Shown here piece by piece: positions 1 to 5,099 of a stretch of 5,099 nucleotides of DNA. The notes under the pieces were generated by a model. It was given only the letters and a program-made list of their open reading frames with translations. It was not told the origin of the DNA and ran no database searches. This stretch comes from Streptomyces sp. GTDB taxonomy: Bacteria > Actinomycetota > Actinomycetes > Streptomycetales > Streptomycetaceae. Each line of letters begins with the position of its first letter. Within the stretch, counting starts at the first letter, position 1. A program made the translations under genes and the position numbers. Where the stretch lies: assembly GCA_003519485.1 (NCBI GenBank), contig DOWQ01000497.1, positions 1 to 5,099 of the forward strand, in the 5' to 3' direction.

Positions 1-25
1 CGCTGCCGCCGCGCCGCGCGCTGTT

Positions 26-68
26 CCGTGCCGCCCGCCGCCGCCCGCCGCTCCCGTGCCGCCCGCCG
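26..68. repeat. Short GC-rich direct repeat downstream of the dehydratase gene
   Basis: The 15-mer CCGTGCCGCCCGCCG occurs exactly at 26-40 and again at 54-68. The 10-mer CCGCCCGCCG lies back to back at 31-40 and 41-50 and recurs at 59-68. The tract is almost pure C/G and sits just past the stop of the minus-strand dehydratase gene. I see no convincing gene in 1-83 and no clear terminator hairpin; GTCG/CGAC arms at 68-81 are only 4 bp. It may be a low-complexity spacer or the edge of a neighbouring gene outside the window. Confidence 0.6.
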
Positions 69-83
69 TCGCCGTACCGACGT

Positions 84-1247
84 TCACTGCCCGCTCCCGC
101 CGTTGGTGTCGCGCTTCTCCCAGCCCTCGGCCCAGAGGTCGAACCGAGCCGCCTGCTGCGGGAACTCGGCCGCCGCGTCCGTGTCCAGCTCTACCCCGAG
201 TCCCGGCGCGTCCGGCAGCTGGAAGTAGCCGTCGACGACCTCGGGGGCACCCTTCACGACCTTCTTGATCTCGGCGTCCGCGAAGTCGTTGAAGTGCTCC
301 AGGATCTTGAAGTTGGGGGTGCACCCCGCGAGTTGCAGCGAGGCCGCGGTGAGCACCGAGCCGCCCACGTTGTGCGGCGCGATCATGACGTAGTGCGTCT
401 CGGCCGTCGCGGCCAGCTTGCGGGCCTCGGCGATGCCGCCGATGTGGCCGATGTCCGGCTGGATGATGTCCGCGGCCTGCGACTCGAACAGCTCGCGGAA
501 CTCGATGCGGTCGTGGATGCGCTCGCCGGTCGCGATCGGCAGGCTCGTCTTCGCGGCGACCTTCGCGAGCGCCTTGAGGTTCTCCGGCGGCACCGGCTCC
601 TCCAGCCACGACGGCTGGAACCGCTCCAGCTCCTTCGCCAGCCGCACCGCCGTGGCCGGGCTGAACCGCCCGTGCATCTCGACCAGCAGCTCGGTGTCCG
701 GGCCGATCGCGTCCCGTACGGCCTCGACGAGGGACAGCGAGTGCAGGGTCTCGGCGTGGTCGAGCTCGAAGTGGCCGGTTCCGAACGGGTCGAGCTTCAG
801 CGCCCGGTAGCCGCGGGCGGTCACCTTGCGGGCCGCCTCGTGGAAGGCCTCGGGAGTGCGCTCGACGGTGTACCAGCCGTTGGCGTACGCCTTCACCCTG
901 TCGGTGACGCGGCCCCCCAGCAGCTGCCACACGGGCACGCCCAGGGCCTTGCCCTTGATGTCCCAGCAGGCCATCTCGACGCAGGCGATGGCCGACATGA
1001 CGATCTCCCCGGCCCGCCCGTAGTCGCCGTACTTCATCCGGCGGACGAGATCCTCGGTCGCGAACGGGTCCGAGCCCACGATGTGGCCGGCCTCCGCCTC
1101 GCGGAAGTAGCCGATCAGCGCGTCCGTGCGGCCGAGCATCCGGGTCTCGCCGACCCCGGTGATCCCGTCGTCGGTGTGGACCTGAACATAGGTCAGGTTC
1201 CGCCAGGGAGTGCCGACGACGTGGGTGGTGATCCCGGTGATGCGCAA
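84..1247 (-). CDS. Acid-sugar dehydratase, enolase superfamily (MR/MLE; galactonate dehydratase-like)
   Basis: This 387-residue protein has the full length usual for the family and should be cytoplasmic. Enolase-superfamily dehydratases use Mg2+ to remove water from an aldonic acid, giving a 2-keto-3-deoxy acid. The N-terminal capping domain is about residues 1-115 and the barrel follows. Expected metal ligands are E190 (in LLVEMHGRF), E216 (WLEEP) and E242 (ATGERI). H192, in the same motif as E190, and H292 (IAPHNVGG) match the two catalytic histidines of E. coli DgoD; D265 (QPDIGHIGG) would support H292, and E317 (ILEHF) is also conserved in position. K151 is followed by D153, so the KxK racemase motif is absent. 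The TTG start fits because an in-frame stop (1281-1283) lies 11 codons upstream, no ATG or GTG falls between, and a purine-rich site precedes it by 8 nt. The first internal Met is residue 37, inside the capping domain. The gene is divergent from the GH172 gene. Galactonate, arabinonate or another aldonate are all possible substrates; the family call is firm, the substrate is not. Confidence 0.93.
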   Translation of the reverse strand: MRITGITTHVVGTPWRNLTYVQVHTDDGITGVGETRMLGRTDALIGYFREAEAGHIVGSDPFATEDLVRRMKYGDYGRAGEIVMSAIACVEMACWDIKGKALGVPVWQLLGGRVTDRVKAYANGWYTVERTPEAFHEAARKVTARGYRALKLDPFGTGHFELDHAETLHSLSLVEAVRDAIGPDTELLVEMHGRFSPATAVRLAKELERFQPSWLEEPVPPENLKALAKVAAKTSLPIATGERIHDRIEFRELFESQAADIIQPDIGHIGGIAEARKLAATAETHYVMIAPHNVGGSVLTAASLQLAGCTPNFKILEHFNDFADAEIKKVVKGAPEVVDGYFQLPDAPGLGVELDTDAAAEFPQQAARFDLWAEGWEKRDTNGGSGQ

Positions 1248-1255
1248 GGCCGTTA

Positions 1256-1264
1256 CTCTTTCCC
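1256..1264 (-). promoter_or_regulatory. Ribosome binding site supporting the TTG start of the dehydratase
   Basis: On the minus strand the purine run GGGAAAGAG ends 8 nt before the TTG codon. It is a weak Shine-Dalgarno match but is correctly placed. It supports TTG because no ATG or GTG is available in frame before the upstream stop. Confidence 0.55.
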
Positions 1265-1274
1265 GCTGTTCGAT

Positions 1275-1295
1275 ATTTCGTCATGTGTTCGAAAT
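1275..1295. promoter_or_regulatory. Inverted repeat in the dehydratase leader, candidate operator
   Basis: ATTTCG (1275-1280) and CGAAAT (1290-1295) are perfect inverted 6-bp arms around a 9-nt spacer. The same stretch also reads as a direct repeat, TGTTCGATAT (1267-1276) and TGTTCGAAAT (1286-1295), 9 of 10 identical at a 19-bp period. It lies just downstream of the predicted start of the dehydratase transcript, where a bound repressor would block transcription. Function is inferred from position and symmetry only. Confidence 0.4.
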
Positions 1296-1304
1296 CCTGG
1301 CGTG

Positions 1305-1334
1305 ACGGTAATGAGGTGCCGGCGGCAGTGTCAA
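1305..1334 (-). promoter_or_regulatory. Predicted promoter of the dehydratase gene
   Basis: The minus strand carries TTGACA (complement of 1329-1334), an 18-nt spacer, then TACCGT (complement of 1305-1310). This resembles the vegetative HrdB-type promoter of streptomycetes (TTGAC and TAnnnT). Transcription would start near 1298, giving a leader of about 50 nt. Confidence 0.5.
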
Positions 1335-1379
1335 TGGCCGCGTATGGACCTCCTTCGGTCGCGCGGGGGAGGGCGCCGT

Positions 1380-1393
1380 AGAAATCGATTGCA
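1380..1393. promoter_or_regulatory. Upstream LacI-type operator candidate
   Basis: AGAAATCGATTGCA is a pseudo-palindrome with the perfect core AATCGATT. It fits the general LacI/GalR operator form TGnAAnCGnTTnCA at every fixed base except the first. It shares the exact 9-mer GAAATCGAT with the site at 1458-1471, 78 bp away. It lies between the two predicted divergent promoters, 32 bp upstream of the plus-strand -35 element. The regulator is not encoded in the window. Confidence 0.42.
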
Positions 1394-1424
1394 CAATTCA
1401 CCCCATCAGAGCCCTGTAGGTCCA

Positions 1425-1454
1425 TTGACTGCGCCTTGTCTCCGCCCATAGCGT
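1425..1454 (+). promoter_or_regulatory. Predicted promoter of the GH172 gene
   Basis: TTGACT (1425-1430), an 18-nt spacer and TAGCGT (1449-1454) match the HrdB-type pattern. Transcription would start near 1461, about 30 nt before the ATG. The candidate operator at 1458-1471 covers that start point. Confidence 0.55.
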
Positions 1455-1457
1455 GCG

Positions 1458-1471
1458 TGAAATCGATATCA
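1458..1471. promoter_or_regulatory. LacI-type operator candidate at the GH172 transcription start
   Basis: TGAAATCGATATCA is palindromic at 12 of 14 positions around a central CG. It fits TGnAAnCGnTTnCA at all fixed bases but one, and matches the Bacillus catabolite-responsive element form TGWNANCGNTNWCA completely. CcpA itself is not expected in an actinomycete, but LacI-family sugar repressors bind this class of site. It overlaps the predicted transcription start, a typical repressor position. Confidence 0.48.
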
Positions 1472-1478
1472 AAAAACC

Positions 1479-1484
1479 GGGAGG
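1479..1484 (+). promoter_or_regulatory. Ribosome binding site deciding the GH172 start
   Basis: GGGAGG lies 8 nt before the ATG at 1493. This favours 1493 over the in-frame TTG at 1436, which lies upstream of the predicted promoter -10, and over the ATG at 1505, which is 20 nt from this site. Confidence 0.85.
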
Positions 1485-1492
1485 ACTGTCCG

Positions 1493-4033
1493 ATGCGCTC
1501 TGTGATGCGTCGAAGAAGCCGGTTGTTCGCCGGAGCCGCGGTGATCTTCGCGTCGGGATTGCTCCTCGGTCCGGCGGCCCCCGTCGGCACCGCCGGCCCC
1601 GCACCGGCCGGCGGCTCTGCCGGCGGCTCGGAGAGCGGCACCGCGGCGAGCGGCACCGACAAGGGGCCCATCGGCTGGGACACTTACCGCCGGCTCGACC
1701 GGATGCCCGGGCTGAGCACCGGAGTACGGACCGCGCAGTTCTCCAGCTTCGACCGCACCGGCGGCAACGAAGACGGCTTCGACGGCCGTTACGCCTGCCT
1801 CCGCGAGACCGCCGCGGGCTGCGTGATCGCCGAGAAGTCCGGCCCCGGTGAGGTCGGCGCGATCTGGTTCACCCGCGACGAGGGCGACGTCCGGAAGACC
1901 GGGAACATCACCATCGAGCTCGACGGCGAGAAGGTCGTCGACGCCCCGCTCCAGGACCTCGTCGACGGCAAGCTCGGCGCGCCCTTCGTGCACCCGCTGG
2001 TCGCCAACGCCGACGAGACCTCCGGCGGCGTCTACATCGAGGTGCCGATGCCGTACCGCGAGTCGATGCGGATCACCACCGAGCACAACCCGCTCTTCCA
2101 CCACGTCTCGTACCGCACCTTCGCCGACGCCGACGGTGTGCGGACCTTCGACCCCGACGACCCGGCCGAGGACGTCGTCAGGACGCTCCGCGCCGCCGGC
2201 ACCGAGGACCCGAAGCCCGCACAGCCCGGCGCCCGTACCACCGAGACGGCGCTGGACGTCGCGCCCGGCCGCACCAGGACCCTCGCCGCCTCCGACACCC
2301 CCGGCCTGCTCTCCGCGCTGGAGCTGACGCTGCCGCAGGCCGCGCACGTCGAGTCCCGCTCCGAGACCGACGAGGGGCGCGCCTTCGGCCGCGACGGCTC
2401 CAGCAAGTTCACCGTCCGGGTCGATCCCGGCAACGAGGGCGTGCGGCTGACCCGCCGCTACGACCCCATCATCAGCAGGCAGACCGCCAAGGTCATGGTC
2501 GACGGCGAGGAGGCCGGCCAGTGGGGACCCGGTGAGCCGCAGGGCGGCGGGCTCTGGGCCGAGGAGACCGTCGAACTGCCCGCCTCGCTGACCGCCGGCA
2601 AGTCGGAGATCACCGTCGAGAACGTGTTCGTCTCCTCCGACTTCGACTACAACGAGTTCACCTACTGGGCCGACAGTGCCGTCGGCGGCGCGCACGAGCG
2701 CACCGACACCGTCGACATCGGCGACCCCGCGAACGAGGCCGCGCACGACTACAGCATCACCGCGCAGACCTGGCAGGGCGTCCGCACCTACGACTACCCG
2801 CTGACCGCCGGGCAGCGCGCCGACGTCCGCGCCGCCCAGCAGCTCCTCGAGGACCTGCGCGTGCGCATCAGCTTCGACGGCGAGCGGACCGTCGACTCCC
2901 CGCTCGGCGAGTTCTTCGGCTCCGGCCACGCCGTCGTCCCCGTCAAGTCCCTGATGACCGGCGTCGACGCGCCCAGCAGCACCTTCAGCTCCTGGTGGCC
3001 CATGCCGTACGCGAAGACCGCGAAGGTCGAGATTCACAACGCCGGCGACACCGCCGTCACGGCCGGCAGCTCCCGGGTGACCACCGCGCCCTCCGCCGAG
3101 CACGCGGCCGCCGTGAAGTCCGGGGCCGAGGGGCACTTCCGTACGTCCTCGCACGCCGGCCCCACCGAGCCCGGCGAGAGCTGGACCTTCCTGAAAACGA
3201 AGGGCAAGGGCAAGTTCGCGGGCGTCAGCCACACGATGACCGGCGCGCTGAACCGCAACTACCTGGAGGGCGACGAGCGGGCGTACATCGACGGCTCACG
3301 CACCCCGGAGATCCACGGGACCGGCAGCGAGGACTTCTACCAGAGCGGCTGGTACTTCAACCGCGGCACCTACAGCGCGCCCTTCAACGGCAACCCGGCC
3401 CATCTCACCGGGCCGACCGGCTGCGCCGACGGACGCGACTGCACCGCCGCCTACCGGCTGCTCATCGCCGACGCCGTGCCGTTCAACTCGTCGATCGACT
3501 TCGACATCGAGCACGGCTTCACCAACGACCAGCAGGCCGACTACTCCTCCACCGCCTACTGGTACGGCCGGGCGGAGAGCGGCAGCGACACCACCGACAC
3601 CCTGGTCCTGGGCGACTCCGGGAGCGAGAAGGAGCACGGCTACACCTCGGCCGGCCCCGGCCCGGTCACCCCGCTCACCTCCCGCTTCGAAGGGGACTTC
3701 ACCGGCGCGCCCGAGCTGACCGCCGATACCCGCGCGACGGGGGAGCCGGTCACCTTCACGCTGGACGTCCACCCGCGCAACCGCGGCGTGGAGCTGCGGC
3801 GGCTCTCGGACCAGCAGACCCCCTGGCAGCGGGCCGAGGTCAGCGTCGACGGCGAGCGGCTGCCGGACTGGTCGCAGCCGCTGGGCAACGCCGACCGCCG
3901 CTGGCTGGAGGACGTGTACCAGCTGCCGGCCGACACCACTGCCGGCAAGCAGCGGATCACGGTCACGCTGACCCCGGCGGACGGTGCGCCCGCCTGGTCG
4001 GCGGCCCGCTACGAGGCGCTGAGCCTGACGTAG
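1493..4033 (+). CDS. Secreted GH172 (DUF2961) glycoside hydrolase with duplicated modules
   Basis: This 846-residue protein should be exported: residues 1-10 are Arg-rich, about 11-36 hydrophobic, then a Gly/Ala/Ser linker to about 57. The Arg pattern is not a clear Tat motif, so Sec export is more likely. GH172 enzymes act on furanosides; known ones include difructose-anhydride-forming enzymes and exo-D-arabinofuranosidases. Family motifs are DRTGGN (87-92), IWFT (124-127), DGE with PMPY (144-146, 185-188), LEGDE (591-595), GTGSED (609-614), IEHG (672-675) and DYSSTAYWY (683-691). E592 and E613 are 21 residues apart, the same spacing as I recall for the catalytic pair of Bifidobacterium dentium alphaFFase1 (E270, E291), and are the likely acid/base and nucleophile. 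The typical core is about 350 residues with one DGE-PLGDFFG-PMPF block. Here that block occurs twice (139-199, 457-516), and a small beta-rich module follows each half (306-395, 754-845). The only four cysteines form two close pairs, C102/C110 and C644/C650, probably disulfides. Its product may feed the downstream GH3. Family confidence is high; substrate is unknown. Confidence 0.92.
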   Translation: MRSVMRRRSRLFAGAAVIFASGLLLGPAAPVGTAGPAPAGGSAGGSESGTAASGTDKGPIGWDTYRRLDRMPGLSTGVRTAQFSSFDRTGGNEDGFDGRYACLRETAAGCVIAEKSGPGEVGAIWFTRDEGDVRKTGNITIELDGEKVVDAPLQDLVDGKLGAPFVHPLVANADETSGGVYIEVPMPYRESMRITTEHNPLFHHVSYRTFADADGVRTFDPDDPAEDVVRTLRAAGTEDPKPAQPGARTTETALDVAPGRTRTLAASDTPGLLSALELTLPQAAHVESRSETDEGRAFGRDGSSKFTVRVDPGNEGVRLTRRYDPIISRQTAKVMVDGEEAGQWGPGEPQGGGLWAEETVELPASLTAGKSEITVENVFVSSDFDYNEFTYWADSAVGGAHERTDTVDIGDPANEAAHDYSITAQTWQGVRTYDYPLTAGQRADVRAAQQLLEDLRVRISFDGERTVDSPLGEFFGSGHAVVPVKSLMTGVDAPSSTFSSWWPMPYAKTAKVEIHNAGDTAVTAGSSRVTTAPSAEHAAAVKSGAEGHFRTSSHAGPTEPGESWTFLKTKGKGKFAGVSHTMTGALNRNYLEGDERAYIDGSRTPEIHGTGSEDFYQSGWYFNRGTYSAPFNGNPAHLTGPTGCADGRDCTAAYRLLIADAVPFNSSIDFDIEHGFTNDQQADYSSTAYWYGRAESGSDTTDTLVLGDSGSEKEHGYTSAGPGPVTPLTSRFEGDFTGAPELTADTRATGEPVTFTLDVHPRNRGVELRRLSDQQTPWQRAEVSVDGERLPDWSQPLGNADRRWLEDVYQLPADTTAGKQRITVTLTPADGAPAWSAARYEALSLT

Positions 4034-4041
4034 CGCCCTGT

Positions 4042-4065
4042 TTCCACCGGCCCCGTACGGTGGAA
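4042..4065. terminator. Hairpin just after the GH172 stop, possible terminator
   Basis: TTCCACCG (4042-4049) and CGGTGGAA (4058-4065) form a perfect 8-bp stem with an 8-nt loop, 8 nt after the GH172 stop codon. No T-run follows. Actinomycete terminators often lack one, but an operator or mRNA-stabilising hairpin is equally possible. Confidence 0.45.
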
Positions 4066-4069
4066 TGAT

Positions 4070-4125
4070 CGCGGCGGCCGGACCGGCGCTCCCGAGGACT
4101 CCTGGGAGGGCCACCGGCCGCCGCG
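4070..4125. terminator. Long GC stem-loop between the GH172 and GH3 genes
   Basis: CGCGGCGGCCGG (4070-4081) and CCGGCCGCCGCG (4114-4125) are perfect 12-bp inverted arms. The 32-nt interior contains a second pair, CTCCC (4089-4093) and GGGAG (4104-4108), so the whole can fold as a stacked hairpin. It follows the hairpin at 4042-4065 directly and ends 18 nt before the GH3 ribosome binding site. It could end or attenuate GH172 transcription, or control the GH3 leader. There is no T-tract, so the role is uncertain. Confidence 0.45.
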
Positions 4126-4143
4126 GCTGTTCGGCTGCTGCCG

Positions 4144-4149
4144 AGGAGG
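4144..4149 (+). promoter_or_regulatory. Ribosome binding site of the GH3 gene
   Basis: AGGAGG lies 10 nt before the GTG at 4160, within a longer purine run that reaches 4153. It supports the GTG start. I found no convincing separate promoter in 4034-4143, so the gene may depend on readthrough from the GH172 promoter. Confidence 0.7.
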
Positions 4150-4159
4150 GGAGCACTCC

Positions 4160-5099
4160 GTGTCCGTTCACCGAGCGTCCGAGCACGGCCCGTCGGAGCC
4201 CCGACCGTACGACCACCGCGGGAGCGCGTACGCCGCCGCCGTGGCGGAAGCCGTGGGCGCCGCGCTGAGCCGGCTCCACCTGGACGACAAGGCCCGGCTG
4301 CTCGGCGGGCGGGACATGTGGTCGCTGCCCGCCCTGCCGGCGATCGGCCTGCGGCCCCTCGTCATGTCGGACGGCCCGGTCGGCGTGCGGGGCGTCCGCT
4401 GGACCGCCGCCGACCCGTCCGTCGCGCTGCCCAGCCCGACCGCCCTCGCCGCCGCCTGGGATCCGGAGCTCGCCCGCCGTGCAGGGCACCTGCTGGCCCG
4501 GGAAGCCCGCCGCAAGGGCGTGCACGTACTGCTCGCGCCGACCGTCAACCTGCACCGCTCGCCGCTGGGCGGCCGGCACTTCGAGTGCTGCTCCGAGGAC
4601 CCGTACCTGACCGGCGCGGTCGGCAGCGGCTACGTCACCGGGGTGCAGGAGGGCGGCGTCGGCAGCGTGGTCAAGCACTTCGTCGCGAACGACGCCGAGA
4701 CCGACCGGTTCACCGTCGACAACCGCGTCGCCCCGCGCCCGCTGCGCGAGCTCTACCTCGCGCCCTTCGAGACCATCGTCGCGGCCGCCCGGCCCTGGGG
4801 CGTGATGGCCGCCTACAACTCCGTCAACGGCTCGACGATGACCGAGCACGGCCTGCTCCAGAACGGCGTCCTGCGCGGCGACTGGGGCTTCGACGGCTGC
4901 GTGGTCTCCGACTGGTTCGCGGCCCGCGACACCGCCGGTGCGATCCTCGGCGGCCTCGACATCGCCATGCCCGGCCCCCGCGGCGTCTACGGGGAGCCGC
5001 TCGCCGCCGCCGTCCGCGCGGGCCTGGTGCCGGAGGCGGCGGTGGACGACGCGGTACGGCGCGTGCTCACGCTGGCCGCGCGGACGGGCGTGCTCGACG
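4160..5099 (+). CDS. GH3 family glycosidase (beta-glucosidase-like), N-terminal part
   Basis: The frame is open from the GTG at 4160 to the window edge (313 codons); GH3 beta-glucosidases of this type usually run to about 700-850 residues, so the C-terminal domain is missing. GH3 enzymes remove non-reducing beta-linked sugars by a retaining mechanism. Visible motifs are LLGGRDMW (47-54), MSDGPVGVRG (69-78, with a likely substrate-binding Asp at 71), APTVNLHRSPLGGRHFE (126-142), VVKHFVANDAE (170-180, Lys-His pair 172/173), AAYNSVNG (217-224) and VVSDW (248-252). D251 is the expected nucleophile. The acid/base residue lies in the part not shown. The N-terminus is hydrophilic with no signal peptide, so the enzyme is probably cytoplasmic, acting on imported oligosaccharides. 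It lies 126 nt behind the GH172 gene on the same strand, with two hairpins between. Beta-glucosidase, beta-xylosidase and alpha-L-arabinofuranosidase all occur in GH3, so specificity is open. Confidence 0.9.
   Translation, partial: MSVHRASEHGPSEPRPYDHRGSAYAAAVAEAVGAALSRLHLDDKARLLGGRDMWSLPALPAIGLRPLVMSDGPVGVRGVRWTAADPSVALPSPTALAAAWDPELARRAGHLLAREARRKGVHVLLAPTVNLHRSPLGGRHFECCSEDPYLTGAVGSGYVTGVQEGGVGSVVKHFVANDAETDRFTVDNRVAPRPLRELYLAPFETIVAAARPWGVMAAYNSVNGSTMTEHGLLQNGVLRGDWGFDGCVVSDWFAARDTAGAILGGLDIAMPGPRGVYGEPLAAAVRAGLVPEAAVDDAVRRVLTLAARTGVLD

Noticed and set aside
1348..1355. Perfect AAGGAGGT Shine-Dalgarno-like word on the minus strand in the divergent spacer
   Set aside because: The next possible start is a TTG 13 nt on, opening a 17-codon frame that overlaps the predicted -35 element. 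The site lies upstream of the predicted dehydratase promoter and would not be transcribed from it. Probably chance, though a leader peptide from a further promoter cannot be excluded.
1389..1422. Second upstream promoter for GH172 using TTGCAC and TAGGTC
   Set aside because: The spacing of 22 nt is too long and the -10 lacks its final T; the pair at 1425-1454 is much better.
294..1451. 385-codon open frame on the plus strand, opposite the dehydratase
   Set aside because: It is Arg/Leu/Asp-rich without motifs and antisense to a gene with all catalytic residues in place. It also runs through the divergent promoters.
1436..1492. 19-codon upstream extension of GH172 from a TTG
   Set aside because: It starts upstream of the predicted -10 element, has no ribosome binding site, and would place a polar segment before a typical signal peptide. 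The ATG at 1493 has GGGAGG at ideal spacing.
1469..3232. 587-codon open frame on the minus strand, opposite GH172
   Set aside because: Its sequence is low-complexity Gly/Ala/Val/Asp with no recognisable domain, and it lies wholly against the well-supported GH172 gene and its promoter region.
2995..4068. 357-codon open frame on the plus strand in another frame of GH172
   Set aside because: It is an Arg-rich shifted reading of the catalytic half of GH172; the GH172 frame carries the family motifs.
4087..4109. Resemblance to a CebR operator (TGGGAGCGCTCCCA) in GCTCCC and TGGGAG before GH3
   Set aside because: The two half-sites are in the wrong order and separated, and they are better explained as the inner stem of the hairpin at 4070-4125.
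3296..4849. 517-codon open frame on the minus strand, opposite GH172 and GH3
   Set aside because: It runs antisense to two genes with clear family motifs, crosses the intergenic hairpins, and reads as low-complexity Gly/Ala/Arg/Val. Such open antisense frames are expected in very GC-rich DNA.

Overview
The window is about 70% G+C or more, with G/C-ending codons, GTG/TTG starts and TTGAC/TAnnnT promoters. This points to a Streptomyces or closely related actinomycete chromosome. It looks like part of a carbohydrate-use locus. I see no transposase, integrase, tRNA, rRNA or CRISPR array.

Layout: (i) 1-83 is a C/G-rich, repetitive, apparently non-coding tail. (ii) 84-1247, minus strand, is a complete acid-sugar dehydratase of the enolase superfamily (mandelate racemase/muconate lactonizing enzyme type, DgoD-like), with a TTG start. 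(iii) 1248-1492 is a divergent spacer with one promoter candidate per strand. It also holds two pseudo-palindromes with a central CG (1380-1393 and 1458-1471) that resemble LacI-family operators, and an inverted repeat just inside the dehydratase transcript. (iv) 1493-4033, plus strand, is a secreted 846-residue GH172 (DUF2961) protein with an internally duplicated, split architecture. (v) 4034-4159 is a gap holding two perfect inverted repeats. (vi) 4160 to the window end, plus strand, is the N-terminal 313 residues of a cytoplasmic-looking GH3 glycosidase, cut by the window edge.

How the genes may work together (inference): the GH172 enzyme would release furanose sugars (D-fructofuranose or D-arabinofuranose are the known GH172 products) outside the cell. 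The GH3 enzyme would hydrolyse imported oligosaccharides inside. The dehydratase would turn an aldonate into a 2-keto-3-deoxy acid, as in oxidative sugar catabolism. A sugar-responsive LacI-type repressor, not encoded here, could control the divergent pair. No transporter, aldose dehydrogenase or regulator gene is visible, so the substrate is not fixed by this window.

Nothing here proves a new system. The strongest leads are the duplicated GH172 architecture and the paired LacI-like sites.
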